From UQRS01 sp964481575 (GTDB lineage: Bacteria > Bacillota > Clostridia > Oscillospirales > Acutalibacteraceae): 42,520 nucleotides of DNA. The notes beneath the pieces were generated by a model. That model ran no database searches. It was not told the origin of the DNA and saw only the letters and a program-made list of their open reading frames with translations. The first letter of the stretch is position 1. Each line of letters begins with the position of its first letter. The stretch covers positions 1 through 42,520 of the forward strand of contig CAYZTR010000017.1 in assembly GCA_964481575.1 (NCBI GenBank). Reading direction: 5' to 3'. Position numbers and translations under genes: made by a program. Positions 1 to 7,701 of the stretch are shown here, piece by piece.

Positions 1-773
1 GAGAAGTACTTCTTACCGTTCTCCCCTGCCCACTTTTTATAGGTACCGGCAACCAGATGCTGGAACCGGGTGGGGTTGGTGGAGTTACCGGTGATGGAAA
101 CCTGCACATCCTCATGCTTCATAATGGCAACGCCTTCCCGTACATCGTTAGCGCCATAGCAGCGAACAGCAGAACGGGGGCCATTAGAGAAGGCGCGAGT
201 CTCTACGATGTTCAATTCATCAGAGTCAAAATCATAGTCGGTCTTTACATAAGTAAAGCCGTTGATTCTGGAAATGATATAGGCAGCGTCCTTGCCCAGA
301 CCATTCAGGATAACCTGCAGGGGGACCTTCCGGACCTTGTTAGCAGTCTGTGCAATGCCGATGGCACCTTCAGCAGCAGCAAAAGACTCATGGCCAGCCA
401 GGAAACAGAAACACTTGGTTTCCTCATCCAGCAACATAGCGCCCAAGTTGCCGTGGCCCTGGCCTACATTCCGCAGTTCAGCAACAGAACCGGGAACCGT
501 GAATGCCTGCAAGCCAATTCCGATGGCGGCAGCAGCTTCAGAAGCGGTTTTAACACCTTTCTGCAGAGCAACAGCCACACCGATGGTATAAGCCCAAACA
601 GCATTTTCAAAAGCGATGGGCTGCACGCCCTTGACAATCTTTTCCACGTCAATCCCTTTCGAGAGACAGAGATCACGTGCGGCCTCAAGATCAGCAATAC
701 CGTATTCGGCAAGGCATTTTTCGATTTTGGCCATTCTTCTTTCTTTTCCTTCAAAGGTTACGTTGTTAGACAT
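1..773 (-). CDS. GGGtGRT family protein (3' end outside window)
   Basis: I recognise this as the GGGtGRT protein family of anaerobic Firmicutes, whose biochemical role is not established as far as I know. The visible N-terminal 257 residues contain characteristic stretches such as MAKIEKCLAEYGIADLEAA, GHGNLGAMLL, AGHESFAAAEGAIGIA and SITGNSTNPTRFQH. The Gly-rich motif that names the family should lie in the missing C-terminal part. The start ATG has a strong AAAGGAGG site about 9 bases upstream. It lies 24 bases downstream of an Fe-S scaffold-like gene on the same strand, so the two are very probably co-transcribed and may share an iron-sulfur-related task; that link is inference. No signal peptide or membrane segment is visible. 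Confidence 0.85.
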   Translation of the reverse strand, partial: MSNNVTFEGKERRMAKIEKCLAEYGIADLEAARDLCLSKGIDVEKIVKGVQPIAFENAVWAYTIGVAVALQKGVKTASEAAAAIGIGLQAFTVPGSVAELRNVGQGHGNLGAMLLDEETKCFCFLAGHESFAAAEGAIGIAQTANKVRKVPLQVILNGLGKDAAYIISRINGFTYVKTDYDFDSDELNIVETRAFSNGPRSAVRCYGANDVREGVAIMKHEDVQVSITGNSTNPTRFQHLVAGTYKKWAGENGKKYF

Positions 774-797
774 GATACAAAAACCTCCTTTACCGAA

Positions 798-1502
798 TTA
801 TTCTTCACGCGGATCAATGAACTTCACAGCGCCATCCTCGGCAGTGAAGCGGCCATAAGAACCCACGTTCTTCTCATAAGCCTCATTGGGGCTCATGCCG
901 TGACGGATATCTTCCAGCATTTTGCCAACCTTGACAAACTGATAGCCGATAACCTCGTTGTTGTCATCCAGAGCCATCTTGGTCACATAGCCTTCAGCCA
1001 TTTCCATATAACGGACACCCTTGACCTTGGTGGAGAACATGGTGCCAACCTGAGAGCGAAGCCCCTTCCCCAGGTCATCCTGACCGGAACCAACAGGCAG
1101 ACCATTTTCAGAGAAAGCAGACTGGGTACGACCGTAAACAAACTGCAGGAAGATTTCACGCATGGCAACGTTAATCGCATCACAGACCAAGTCGGTATTC
1201 AGAGCTTCCAGCAAGGTTTTGCCGGGCAACACTTCAGCGGCCATAGCAGCGGAATGCGTCATACCGGAGCAGCCAACCGTCTCAATCAGAGCCTCTTCGA
1301 TAATGCCATCCTTAACATTCAGGGTCAGCTTACAGGTACCCTGCTGCGGGGCGCATCCACCGACACCGTGAGATAAACCGGAAATGTCTTTGATTTCATA
1401 CGCCTTGACCCACTTGCCCTCCTCGGGGATAGGTGCAGGGCCATGATTCGGTCCCTTGGTAACAGGACACATGTTTTCAATTGCATTTACATATTGAATC
1501 AT
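798..1502 (-). CDS. NifU-like iron-sulfur cluster assembly scaffold protein
   Basis: A 234-residue protein of the IscU/NifU-N-like scaffold type that accompanies GGGtGRT genes in Clostridia. Candidate ligands are C12, C50, C57 and C78; the stretches GVGGCAPQQGTC and ETVGCSGMTHSAAM resemble the scaffold Cys region. It is longer than a stand-alone IscU (about 130 residues), with a C-terminal part (about 150-234) that I cannot assign. The start ATG follows an AAAGGAG site. It is first gene of a two-gene unit with the GGGtGRT gene, and no suf or isc genes are in view, so a dedicated client is more likely than general Fe-S assembly. The function is inferred from family membership. Confidence 0.8.
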   Translation of the reverse strand: MIQYVNAIENMCPVTKGPNHGPAPIPEEGKWVKAYEIKDISGLSHGVGGCAPQQGTCKLTLNVKDGIIEEALIETVGCSGMTHSAAMAAEVLPGKTLLEALNTDLVCDAINVAMREIFLQFVYGRTQSAFSENGLPVGSGQDDLGKGLRSQVGTMFSTKVKGVRYMEMAEGYVTKMALDDNNEVIGYQFVKVGKMLEDIRHGMSPNEAYEKNVGSYGRFTAEDGAVKFIDPREE

Positions 1503-1531
1503 AATGAAACTCCTTTCATAGATATGTACTT

Positions 1532-1560
1532 ATTATAATCTGGCTTGTCCTAAAAAACAA
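1532..1560 (-). promoter_or_regulatory. Promoter of the Fe-S scaffold / GGGtGRT unit
   Basis: Read on the minus strand, TTGTTT, a 17-base spacer and a perfect TATAAT lie about 30 bases upstream of the start at 1502. The -35 element is weak; the -10 is consensus. Confidence 0.55.
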
Positions 1561-1722
1561 GGGAAAAACATGAATTTGTTTAAATTTTATCAGATTGGCT
1601 ATTTTTTCAGACAATTTGACCTCCATCCGATTTAAAAATGTAAAAATCCCCTGCCCGTTTCCGTTAACAATTAAGAAGGAAGAAGCACGGAAAAAGAACC
1701 TGTACTATTTTTATTGGAAAAC

Positions 1723-1751
1723 TTGAAAACTGTAGCAAAGTGTGGTAGGAT
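1723..1751 (+). promoter_or_regulatory. Promoter of the lipoprotein gene at 1805
   Basis: TTGAAA, a 17-base spacer and TAGGAT precede the gene. The transcript would start near 1758, leaving a leader of about 45 bases that contains the AAAGGAG site. Confidence 0.5.
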
Positions 1752-1804
1752 ATTGGATAACCAAACAGTAGACTTGATTATTTAAATGACAAAGGAGCAT
1801 CTCC

Positions 1805-3049
1805 ATGAAACGTTCTATCATTTATATGCTTGCTCTAACATTAGCCTTTTCCCTAATTCTGTCCGGCTGTAGTGGAAAATCGCAAAACTATGAGGACAAC
1901 GGTTACTGGGTTGTTTACGGCGCTGATACTGAATATCTGGAGTTGATTGCTCCTCCTATCCCCCGTCTCTTTCTGAGCGACGACGTCAATTGCTATTTAA
2001 AAATATTTGAACAGCAGGAAGACGGCAGTTTCTTGCCCGGTTCTCCCAACGATTACAGTATTCAGCAAACATCCGAATATGATTTTCCCAAGGCCAGCCG
2101 CCGTGATGCAAGTGGCGCATTGGTCGCTCCGGAGCAGTTCTACCTTTATACCAGTGGGGACACCCGGGACTATGCCGTGTCTACCATGGCACGGGATGCA
2201 GGCTATACGGCCACGGCGGACGGTTCCAAAATGATCTACCTATCATCCAGCGGACAATTTATGCTATATGATGCCGACTCTGACACGCTCCGCAGCGTAG
2301 GATCTGCAAATTATAACGAACAGCCGGCCAGCTATTATAGCAGTTGGGTCTATCAATATTGTATGGATGAAACGGCCACTTATGTGGCTTTCACATCTAA
2401 TCGGAGAACCTTTACCGGAGCGGGATTGGGAGAGGAAGACATCTGGCTTTTAAATTTGAAAACCGGTGAGGAAACCCTTCTGGTGGAAAATATTGCAACC
2501 CCGGCCACCAAACTGTTTTTCCAAGGTCAAACAGTTTGGTATACCGAATCTACGGATGTGTCGGGCGAAACGGAAAAGCAAATTTGTTCGGTTAACATTA
2601 ACACTGGAAAACAGAGTAATTTTCCTTGGGACGGCGAATCCTTGATCCAACAAGGGGATCAGTTAATCAGCAAAACACAGATTTTCGATCTGGACACTGG
2701 ATCCAACATTCCGGTAAATACCTCTGTATTAGACGATTCAACACATCCTGATGTGGTATTATCCGATGATGGGAATTCGCTCATTGGCCTGTATATTCGC
2801 ACGGATACTGATTCAGAAACCGGTGAGGAGCATTCCGGTCTTTTCCTGTACACCACAGAGATCAGCACAGGAAACCAGGTTTACTACTATCTGCCGTCTG
2901 CATTCTTAGAGAATTTCGTCACCTTCCGTGTGCTTTCCCTCGGGACGGATCACATTGCTCTACTGCAGGCATCCCCTGTGAACAGTGATAATTCCGGCAG
3001 TTACACTTATTATTATACCATTGATCTAAGTGTAGGTTATACAGAGTAA
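1805..3049 (+). CDS. Lipoprotein, probable beta-propeller, unknown function
   Basis: A 414-residue protein with a lipoprotein signal: basic N-terminus, hydrophobic core and lipobox ILSGC with the lipidated cysteine at C22. The mature part contains recurring short units such as DGSKMIYLSSSGQFMLYD, DIWLLNLKTGEETLLVEN, KQICSVNINTGK and GLFLYTTEISTG. These alternate a beta-strand with a turn and resemble TolB-like or WD40-like propeller blades, so the protein should sit outside the membrane as a propeller. I do not recognise a specific family or ligand. The start ATG follows AAAGGAG. It has its own promoter and a strong terminator, so it is monocistronic. Confidence 0.7.
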   Translation: MKRSIIYMLALTLAFSLILSGCSGKSQNYEDNGYWVVYGADTEYLELIAPPIPRLFLSDDVNCYLKIFEQQEDGSFLPGSPNDYSIQQTSEYDFPKASRRDASGALVAPEQFYLYTSGDTRDYAVSTMARDAGYTATADGSKMIYLSSSGQFMLYDADSDTLRSVGSANYNEQPASYYSSWVYQYCMDETATYVAFTSNRRTFTGAGLGEEDIWLLNLKTGEETLLVENIATPATKLFFQGQTVWYTESTDVSGETEKQICSVNINTGKQSNFPWDGESLIQQGDQLISKTQIFDLDTGSNIPVNTSVLDDSTHPDVVLSDDGNSLIGLYIRTDTDSETGEEHSGLFLYTTEISTGNQVYYYLPSAFLENFVTFRVLSLGTDHIALLQASPVNSDNSGSYTYYYTIDLSVGYTE

Positions 3050-3064
3050 TCTTCTCGCTTTAAT

Positions 3065-3104
3065 AGATAGGAGCCTCATTAGTATGTGGGGCTCCTATCT
3101 TTTT
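3065..3104 (+). terminator. Rho-independent terminator of the lipoprotein gene
   Basis: Perfect 11-bp stem (AGATAGGAGCC paired with GGCTCCTATCT, loop 14 bases) followed by TTTT, beginning 16 bases after the stop codon. Confidence 0.85.
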
Positions 3105-3139
3105 CATAATTTAATTGTTTCGTTCAGTTGCATTGACTA

Positions 3140-3168
3140 TTTATCCCGAAAAAACGGCTGTTTATCCC
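3140..3168 (+). promoter_or_regulatory. Tandem TTTATCCC repeats (candidate activator site)
   Basis: TTTATCCC occurs at 3140-3147 and 3161-3168, both followed by a purine and As. The 21-base offset is two helical turns, and the second copy ends 6 bases before the -35 element. A tandem direct repeat in this position is typical of activators that bind as dimers; the protein is unknown. Confidence 0.4.
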
Positions 3169-3174
3169 AAAAGA

Positions 3175-3203
3175 TTGTCTTTCCCATTCGGTTATGCTAA
3201 GAT
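3175..3203 (+). promoter_or_regulatory. Promoter of the orphan unit
   Basis: TTGTCT, a 17-base spacer and TAAGAT. Shortly downstream are GGAGGAAATGAA and a GTG codon opening a 17-codon frame (MHPKAITGPVLWHTKLQ). Confidence 0.45.
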
Positions 3204-3489
3204 GACTATAGGAGGAAATGAAGTGCATCCTAAAGCCATAACCGGACCGGTACTGTGGCATACGAAACTACAATGATTGCGATAAACGCTGTCGTCTGCC
3301 CATTTGCACATCCTGAGAAACATATAGCTGAACCGGCGATATTACACAGGAGCAATTACCTTGTTTCAGTCATACGAAGAATCAGATGGCAAGAATGGGG
3401 CTGTTCGCTTTCGTCAGCAATTATTCCATTGAATTGAAGTTTCAGATGTTAAATTGGTACTGATGACTTTATGCACAGTCTTATCCCAA

Positions 3490-3528
3490 AGAGAAAGTCC
3501 CCTGACTGCAGTTCAGGGGACTTTCTCT
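3490..3528. terminator. 16-bp hairpin between convergent transcripts
   Basis: AGAGAAAGTCCCCTGA pairs perfectly with TCAGGGGACTTTCTCT around a 7-base loop. It lies just after the stop codon of the minus-strand lipoprotein, and the arms end in pyrimidine runs, so it probably terminates that transcript and possibly the plus-strand orphan unit. Confidence 0.7.
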
Positions 3529-3533
3529 CTCAA

Positions 3534-4271
3534 TTAGGATTCGCTTCCTAAAATAGTAGTAAATCCGAATTCTGACAGACTAAACCCTTCCGGTTGAAGC
3601 AATGTCTCAGCTTCCAGGATGGTTTGTGTCAGCAACTGTTGACAATTGGCCTGGGCCGTCGCATCGGTTACACTGGCCGTTTCATTCCCAACATAGTCAA
3701 AAATTATACCGGATCCGCCGCCTGCAAAAACAGCAGCTTGCACAGAACCGGTCACATACAGGGAATTTTCCACCTGCCCGGTTTCGGCGTCAACCGACTG
3801 AGAAGATGTCCCATCCGCATCGTACACTTTTTCATAGACAAAAAGATAAGATGAATTTACTTGCGGGATAGTCAGGGTAAAATTCCCAAGTTCGCCAGAA
3901 TAGGTTAGGAGGATACCCACAGCTTCGTCAAAGGAAACCTTGACCGTATGGACGTTTTCAACAGACAAAGCCGAATGATGTTGCAGGAAAAAAGCTAATG
4001 ACTCATAGACATCCCATGGCTCATAGCACGGATAAACTTCCAGATCCTCCGTAACACTGTACAAATTTTCACTCCAGGAAATAAAAGAGTAGCCTTGCAT
4101 TTCCGGCGGCTCAGGTGCTGAAGCATAATTGCCGTCCCTCACCGTCTCTGTTGAAAGCAAATTGCCGGAAGCATCATAAAAACGCACCGTATGATTGCCA
4201 CAGGCGGTCAAAGAAATGCAGATGAACAGCAATAAAGCCAACAACCGCAGTATCGAACAAAAACGCCTCAA
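3534..4271 (-). CDS. Lipoprotein with an InlB B-repeat-like module
   Basis: A 245-residue lipoprotein with signal LLLFICISLTAC, lipidated cysteine C24. Residues about 29-83 resemble one Listeria-Bacteroides (InlB B-type) repeat: FYDASGNLLSTETV, then a Pro-rich turn, GYSFISWSEN and a closing strand. The remaining ~160 residues are not recognisable. The start is a TTG codon; an in-frame stop lies just upstream and purine-rich AAGG sites precede it. It has its own promoter and a terminator hairpin, and should be anchored to the outer face of the membrane. The role is unknown. Confidence 0.65.
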   Translation of the reverse strand: MRRFCSILRLLALLLFICISLTACGNHTVRFYDASGNLLSTETVRDGNYASAPEPPEMQGYSFISWSENLYSVTEDLEVYPCYEPWDVYESLAFFLQHHSALSVENVHTVKVSFDEAVGILLTYSGELGNFTLTIPQVNSSYLFVYEKVYDADGTSSQSVDAETGQVENSLYVTGSVQAAVFAGGGSGIIFDYVGNETASVTDATAQANCQQLLTQTILEAETLLQPEGFSLSEFGFTTILGSES

Positions 4272-4307
4272 CGGCCTTCACACCCTTCTGTTTCATGTAA
4301 TAACATT

Positions 4308-4336
4308 ATTATAGCAAAAAATCCTACGGATTACAA
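4308..4336 (-). promoter_or_regulatory. Promoter of the InlB-repeat lipoprotein
   Basis: On the minus strand: TTGTAA, 17-base spacer, perfect TATAAT, about 40 bases before the TTG start. Confidence 0.6.
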
Positions 4337-4412
4337 GATAGACAAATTTAAACGGATCGTTTTTTCATAATACTCATTTATTCTATTGTCATAACAGACA
4401 AAGAAATAAGAC

Positions 4413-4441
4413 TTGACAAGGGTTGTATCATTTGCTATAAT
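4413..4441 (+). promoter_or_regulatory. Consensus promoter of the GntR-ABC operon
   Basis: A perfect TTGACA, 17-base spacer and perfect TATAAT. Such a strong promoter is expected where a repressor keeps the operon off. Confidence 0.85.
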
Positions 4442-4444
4442 GCA

Positions 4445-4469
4445 ACTGCACTACTCGTGATAGTACAGT
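4445..4469 (+). promoter_or_regulatory. Palindromic operator, probable YtrA-type autoregulation
   Basis: ACTGCACTA, a 7-base spacer and TAGTACAGT form an inverted repeat with 8 of 9 base pairs matching. It begins 4 bases after the -10 element, over the expected start site, where a bound dimer would block transcription. The adjacent gene encodes a YtrA-type GntR repressor, so autoregulation is the likely reading. Confidence 0.6.
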
Positions 4470-4493
4470 TAATACAGCCAAGGGGGTGACAGT

Positions 4494-4868
4494 GTGTTTC
4501 AAATTAATTCTAACGGACGTCAGCCTATTTATGAACAGTTGATGCGGGAAATCTTGCGTCTTAAGGCACTGGGGGTTCTCCTTCCCGATACACAGCTTCC
4601 AAGCGTGCGAAGCCTGGCCGCTGAGTTGGGAATCAATCCTAACACGGTGCAAAAGGCATATCAAATGCTGGAGGCTAAGGGAATCCTATATTCCATCAGT
4701 GGAAAAGGATCCTTCGTTTCCGGCTCCAAAGAAGCCGGAGAAAAGCTTTTGGAGGAAGCAACCGATGCCTTTTATAAAGCAATAGCAGAGGCAGCTTCTG
4801 CCGGTATTTCGGAAGAAGATGCAGCAGCACTTGTTACCAAAGTTTATCAAGAGAGGAGAAGCACCTAA
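4494..4868 (+). CDS. GntR family transcriptional regulator, YtrA subfamily
   Basis: A 124-residue repressor. The winged helix occupies about residues 10-72, with the recognition region at TQLPSVRSLAAELGINPN (33-50) and the wing at GKGSFV. A short helical tail of about 50 residues replaces a large effector domain, which is diagnostic of the YtrA subfamily; these usually control a neighbouring ABC exporter. The start is GTG, preceded by AGGGGGTGA. The stop overlaps the next start by one base (TAATG), so translation is coupled to the ATPase gene. The likely target is the palindrome at 4445-4469. Confidence 0.9.
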   Translation: MFQINSNGRQPIYEQLMREILRLKALGVLLPDTQLPSVRSLAAELGINPNTVQKAYQMLEAKGILYSISGKGSFVSGSKEAGEKLLEEATDAFYKAIAEAASAGISEEDAAALVTKVYQERRST

Positions 4869-5767
4869 TGATTGATGCAACGGATTTAACCAAACGCTTT
4901 GACACTTTTACCGCCCTGGATCATATCAATCTGCAGATTGAAACCGGTTCCATTTTCGGTCTGGTGGGATCCAACGGCTCCGGAAAATCAACCTTACTAC
5001 GGCTGTTATCCGGCGTCTATCTGGCGGATGGCGGCCAATTAACTGTTGACCGGTCGCCCGTCGGGGATCATCCTGCGTTAAAGGCGAAAATTTTTTATCT
5101 GTCTGATACACCCTGGTTTATTCATCAGTCCAACCTGCTGGAAATGGCTAAGTTTTATGCCATGATGTACACCACGTTCTGCTGGGAAACCTACGAAAAA
5201 ATGCTACAGGTATTCCCCATCTCCCCACTGGGGAAAATCAGCACCATGTCCAAAGGGATGCAGCGTCAGGCTGCTCTGATTCTTGCGTTGGCCTGCCAAC
5301 CCTCTTACCTTCTGCTGGATGAGGCCTTCGACGGTCTGGATCCGGTCATGCGGGCTGCTTTGAAGCAAGTACTGATCAATGGTATCTCCCAATGGAATAT
5401 GACGGTAATTATTGCCAGTCATAATCTACGGGAGTTGGAGGATCTGTGCGATCATGTAGGTTTGCTGCACAACGGCAAAGTCATCTTTAACAGTGAACTG
5501 GATCAGTTGAAGGAAACGCTGCAAAAGGTACAGGTTGTTTTCCCACAGCCGGTTGAGGCGCAGGTATTCGATAACCTGAAGGTTTTGAAAGCAACCCAAA
5601 GCGGCTCCATGTGGCAGTTGGTAATTCGTGGCGAACAGCAAGAAATTCTCAATACACTTTCAGCGCTGCAGCCGGTCTATCTGGAGGCAATCTCCCCCAC
5701 CCTGGAGGAAATTTTTGTTTATGAATTGGAGGCGATTGGCTATGATGTCCACAACATCCTTGGTTAA
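4868..5767 (+). CDS. ABC transporter ATP-binding protein
   Basis: A 299-residue ATPase subunit. Walker A is GSNGSGKST (34-42), the signature is the divergent SKGMQRQ (128-134) in place of LSGGQ, Walker B is YLLLDEAFDGLDP (147-159) and the switch histidine is H185. About 85 C-terminal residues follow the nucleotide-binding domain. This pattern is typical of YtrB-like ATPases paired with ABC-2-type permeases. Its start overlaps the repressor stop, and its end overlaps the permease gene by 26 bases, so the three are one operon. The substrate is unknown; YtrA-linked transporters are often induced by cell-wall-active compounds, but nothing here shows that. Confidence 0.92.
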   Translation: MIDATDLTKRFDTFTALDHINLQIETGSIFGLVGSNGSGKSTLLRLLSGVYLADGGQLTVDRSPVGDHPALKAKIFYLSDTPWFIHQSNLLEMAKFYAMMYTTFCWETYEKMLQVFPISPLGKISTMSKGMQRQAALILALACQPSYLLLDEAFDGLDPVMRAALKQVLINGISQWNMTVIIASHNLRELEDLCDHVGLLHNGKVIFNSELDQLKETLQKVQVVFPQPVEAQVFDNLKVLKATQSGSMWQLVIRGEQQEILNTLSALQPVYLEAISPTLEEIFVYELEAIGYDVHNILG

Positions 5768-7616
5768 GCATCCTGCTATGCGAAAGCACATTCCTGCTCT
5801 TGCCCTGTTTGGCTGGCAGTTGAAAAAGAACTTTCCATTTATCCTGGTTGCGACCATTTTGGGACTTTTGCTTCAACCCGGCCTCTACCTTTCCAGTTAT
5901 TTTACCAGCATGCAAGATTTCCTAAAAGCCGGCAATCATATTGCAGACTTCAGCTTTGAGGTATCAGCGGGCATGTGTTCCACATTTATGACCATCTTCA
6001 ACCTTGGACTCAGCGGCCTATTGGTGCTACTTTCCTGCATAAACCTCCGTTATTTACATTCCCGCCAATCCAACGATTTTTTTGCAGCATTACCCATATC
6101 TCGCACTGGTCTGCTCCTTTCCAGAGTTGCCGCAATTTATTTTTCGGCTGCTGTTCCATCTGGTTTTTCTTATGGGACTCTGGCCATCTGTGGTGTAGTT
6201 TTGCCATATTTTACTTTTGAAAGCAATACTGTTTTGGTATCCCTAGGATACACTCTATTGTTCCTCTTTGCTGCTTTGGCGCTGACAACGCTACTGGCTG
6301 TTTGCTGTGGACATACTTTTGATCTGCTGCATTCCCTTCTGGTGGTCAATCTTGGGTGGCTTCTGCTCTATTTACTGTTCCATGATTTTTGCGGGGATCT
6401 GTTATATGGATACTATACAAAAGCTGTACTTGGTAACCTGTCTACCCTCTTTTGTCCTTATGGCCGTTTGTTCCTGATGAATGCCGATGTGTTTTCGACT
6501 GCCAATCCGCTTCTCCTTTGTCTATTTAGCTTCCTGTATGGATGTGCCTTCCTGATACTGGCCATCCTGATGAATCTGAAGCGGAAGAATGAATCAGCCT
6601 CCCAGGCTTACGCTTACAGGATTTTGCCAATTATTTTGCAGATTGTGGTTTCAATCCTAGGTGGTTATTTGTTAGCGGTGATCTTCTCTGCTGATCAAGT
6701 GGAAAGCGTTTCCTTCTTGGTGTTTTTTCTGATTGGCGCGTTGCTATCTGCTGTCATTTACAACGCCATTATTTGCCGCGGTTTTCGGCAGTTGAAGTGG
6801 GCACTTCTTAACGGCGGAATCGCTGTTGCTACTTCCATTATCGTTTATTGTTGCTTGGCCGGCGGCGGCTTCGGCTATGTCACGCGTATACCGGATCTGG
6901 CGCAGGTTTCCTCAGTTACATTCTCGTATAAGTATGACGATTCCGTAGAGTTGACGGATCCGGCGATTCTGGAAGCAATCTATCAGATCCACGCCAACCA
7001 GGTGAAACTTTATCAAGCCGATCCAACTATACTGGATATAATAAATGTCAGCGGTCAGTGGGTGGATGAGGAAGGTGACTACCACGAAAACGTTCCCATC
7101 ACCATTACTTATCACTTGAAATCCGGAAAACAACTTTCCAGATGCTACTGGGTGCAACTCTACGATTTTCAGGATCAGTTCGCAACCATATTAAATTCCA
7201 AAGAATATCTGACTGGGAGCAATGCTTTGTATAGGCTGGAAGACTACCAGCAATACCGAAAGCTGGAAATTTCCGGATCTGCGGATCTGGAGTTGGCTGA
7301 CGGAAGCATCATCACATACGGGACCTGTCTAAACATCAATCTGACGACAACCCAGTTACAGGAGTTGTTGACAGCCTACCGCACCGATGTGGATACGCGC
7401 ATTGCGGAACAAACGGCAATTAATCAACAGTATGTCCCCTATGAACTGTACTTATACAGTGCAGATTATCAAGAAAGCATTTTTACAGAGCTTTATGCCT
7501 CAGATAAAGCCACCCTGATGTACTTGCGAACCGAGTTCGATCTTGATACGAAATTGCAGCAACAAGCCTTGCAGGAATACGAGGAACGCGCCGTTTCCGT
7601 TGTCACTTACGATTGA
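5742..7616 (+). CDS. ABC transporter permease with large C-terminal extracytoplasmic domain
   Basis: A 624-residue partner of the preceding ATPase. About nine hydrophobic segments fall between residues 30 and 375, including ones near 32-54, 82-104, 161-189, 256-278, 295-317, 322-345 and 352-376. After these comes a soluble region of roughly 250 residues (about 376-624), rich in Tyr, Gln and Asp, that probably lies outside the cell. I chose the ATG at 5742 because GGAGG lies 9 bases upstream; the same frame is open further upstream but inside the ATPase gene. The tail resembles an unnamed domain seen on clostridial YtrC/D-like permeases; its ligand is unknown. Confidence 0.8.
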   Translation: MMSTTSLVKHPAMRKHIPALALFGWQLKKNFPFILVATILGLLLQPGLYLSSYFTSMQDFLKAGNHIADFSFEVSAGMCSTFMTIFNLGLSGLLVLLSCINLRYLHSRQSNDFFAALPISRTGLLLSRVAAIYFSAAVPSGFSYGTLAICGVVLPYFTFESNTVLVSLGYTLLFLFAALALTTLLAVCCGHTFDLLHSLLVVNLGWLLLYLLFHDFCGDLLYGYYTKAVLGNLSTLFCPYGRLFLMNADVFSTANPLLLCLFSFLYGCAFLILAILMNLKRKNESASQAYAYRILPIILQIVVSILGGYLLAVIFSADQVESVSFLVFFLIGALLSAVIYNAIICRGFRQLKWALLNGGIAVATSIIVYCCLAGGGFGYVTRIPDLAQVSSVTFSYKYDDSVELTDPAILEAIYQIHANQVKLYQADPTILDIINVSGQWVDEEGDYHENVPITITYHLKSGKQLSRCYWVQLYDFQDQFATILNSKEYLTGSNALYRLEDYQQYRKLEISGSADLELADGSIITYGTCLNINLTTTQLQELLTAYRTDVDTRIAEQTAINQQYVPYELYLYSADYQESIFTELYASDKATLMYLRTEFDLDTKLQQQALQEYEERAVSVVTYD

Positions 7617-7657
7617 TTCTGCCGCCGCTACAAGTCAGAAATAATTTTCCACTATTA

Positions 7658-7688
7658 AAAAATCCACCGGATAATCCGGTGGATTTTT
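7658..7688. terminator. Bidirectional terminator, permease / hydrogenase
   Basis: Perfect 14-bp stem (AAAAATCCACCGGA with TCCGGTGGATTTTT) around a 3-base loop, with A and T runs on either side. It serves both convergent genes. Confidence 0.9.
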
Positions 7689-7701
7689 CTTACCCATAAA
7701 A

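Larger units (their letters stand above)
1503..1804. other. Divergent intergenic region
   Basis: About 300 AT-rich bases between the divergent Fe-S scaffold gene and a lipoprotein gene. Apart from the two promoters listed separately I see no coding frame with a ribosome binding site, no strong hairpin and no riboswitch-like conserved core. Confidence 0.6.
3105..3533. other. Gene-free stretch with an orphan transcription unit
   Basis: No convincing gene lies here. It contains a tandem TTTATCCC repeat, a promoter, a good Shine-Dalgarno site followed by a 17-codon frame starting at GTG 3223, and a 16-bp hairpin at 3490-3528. The frames after the short ORF are broken by stops, for example a Cys-rich stretch ending DCDKRCRLPICTS. 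This fits either a decayed gene or a small RNA; neither can be settled from the sequence. Confidence 0.4.

Noticed and set aside
57..1376. A 439-codon open frame on the plus strand.
   Set aside because: It is antisense to the GGGtGRT and Fe-S scaffold genes, spans their boundary, has no Shine-Dalgarno site and gives a protein without recognisable motifs.
3255..3437. A 60-codon frame in the gap between the two lipoproteins.
   Set aside because: It has no ribosome binding site at its ATG, no recognisable motif, and competes with better signals (promoter, GGAGG, GTG at 3223).
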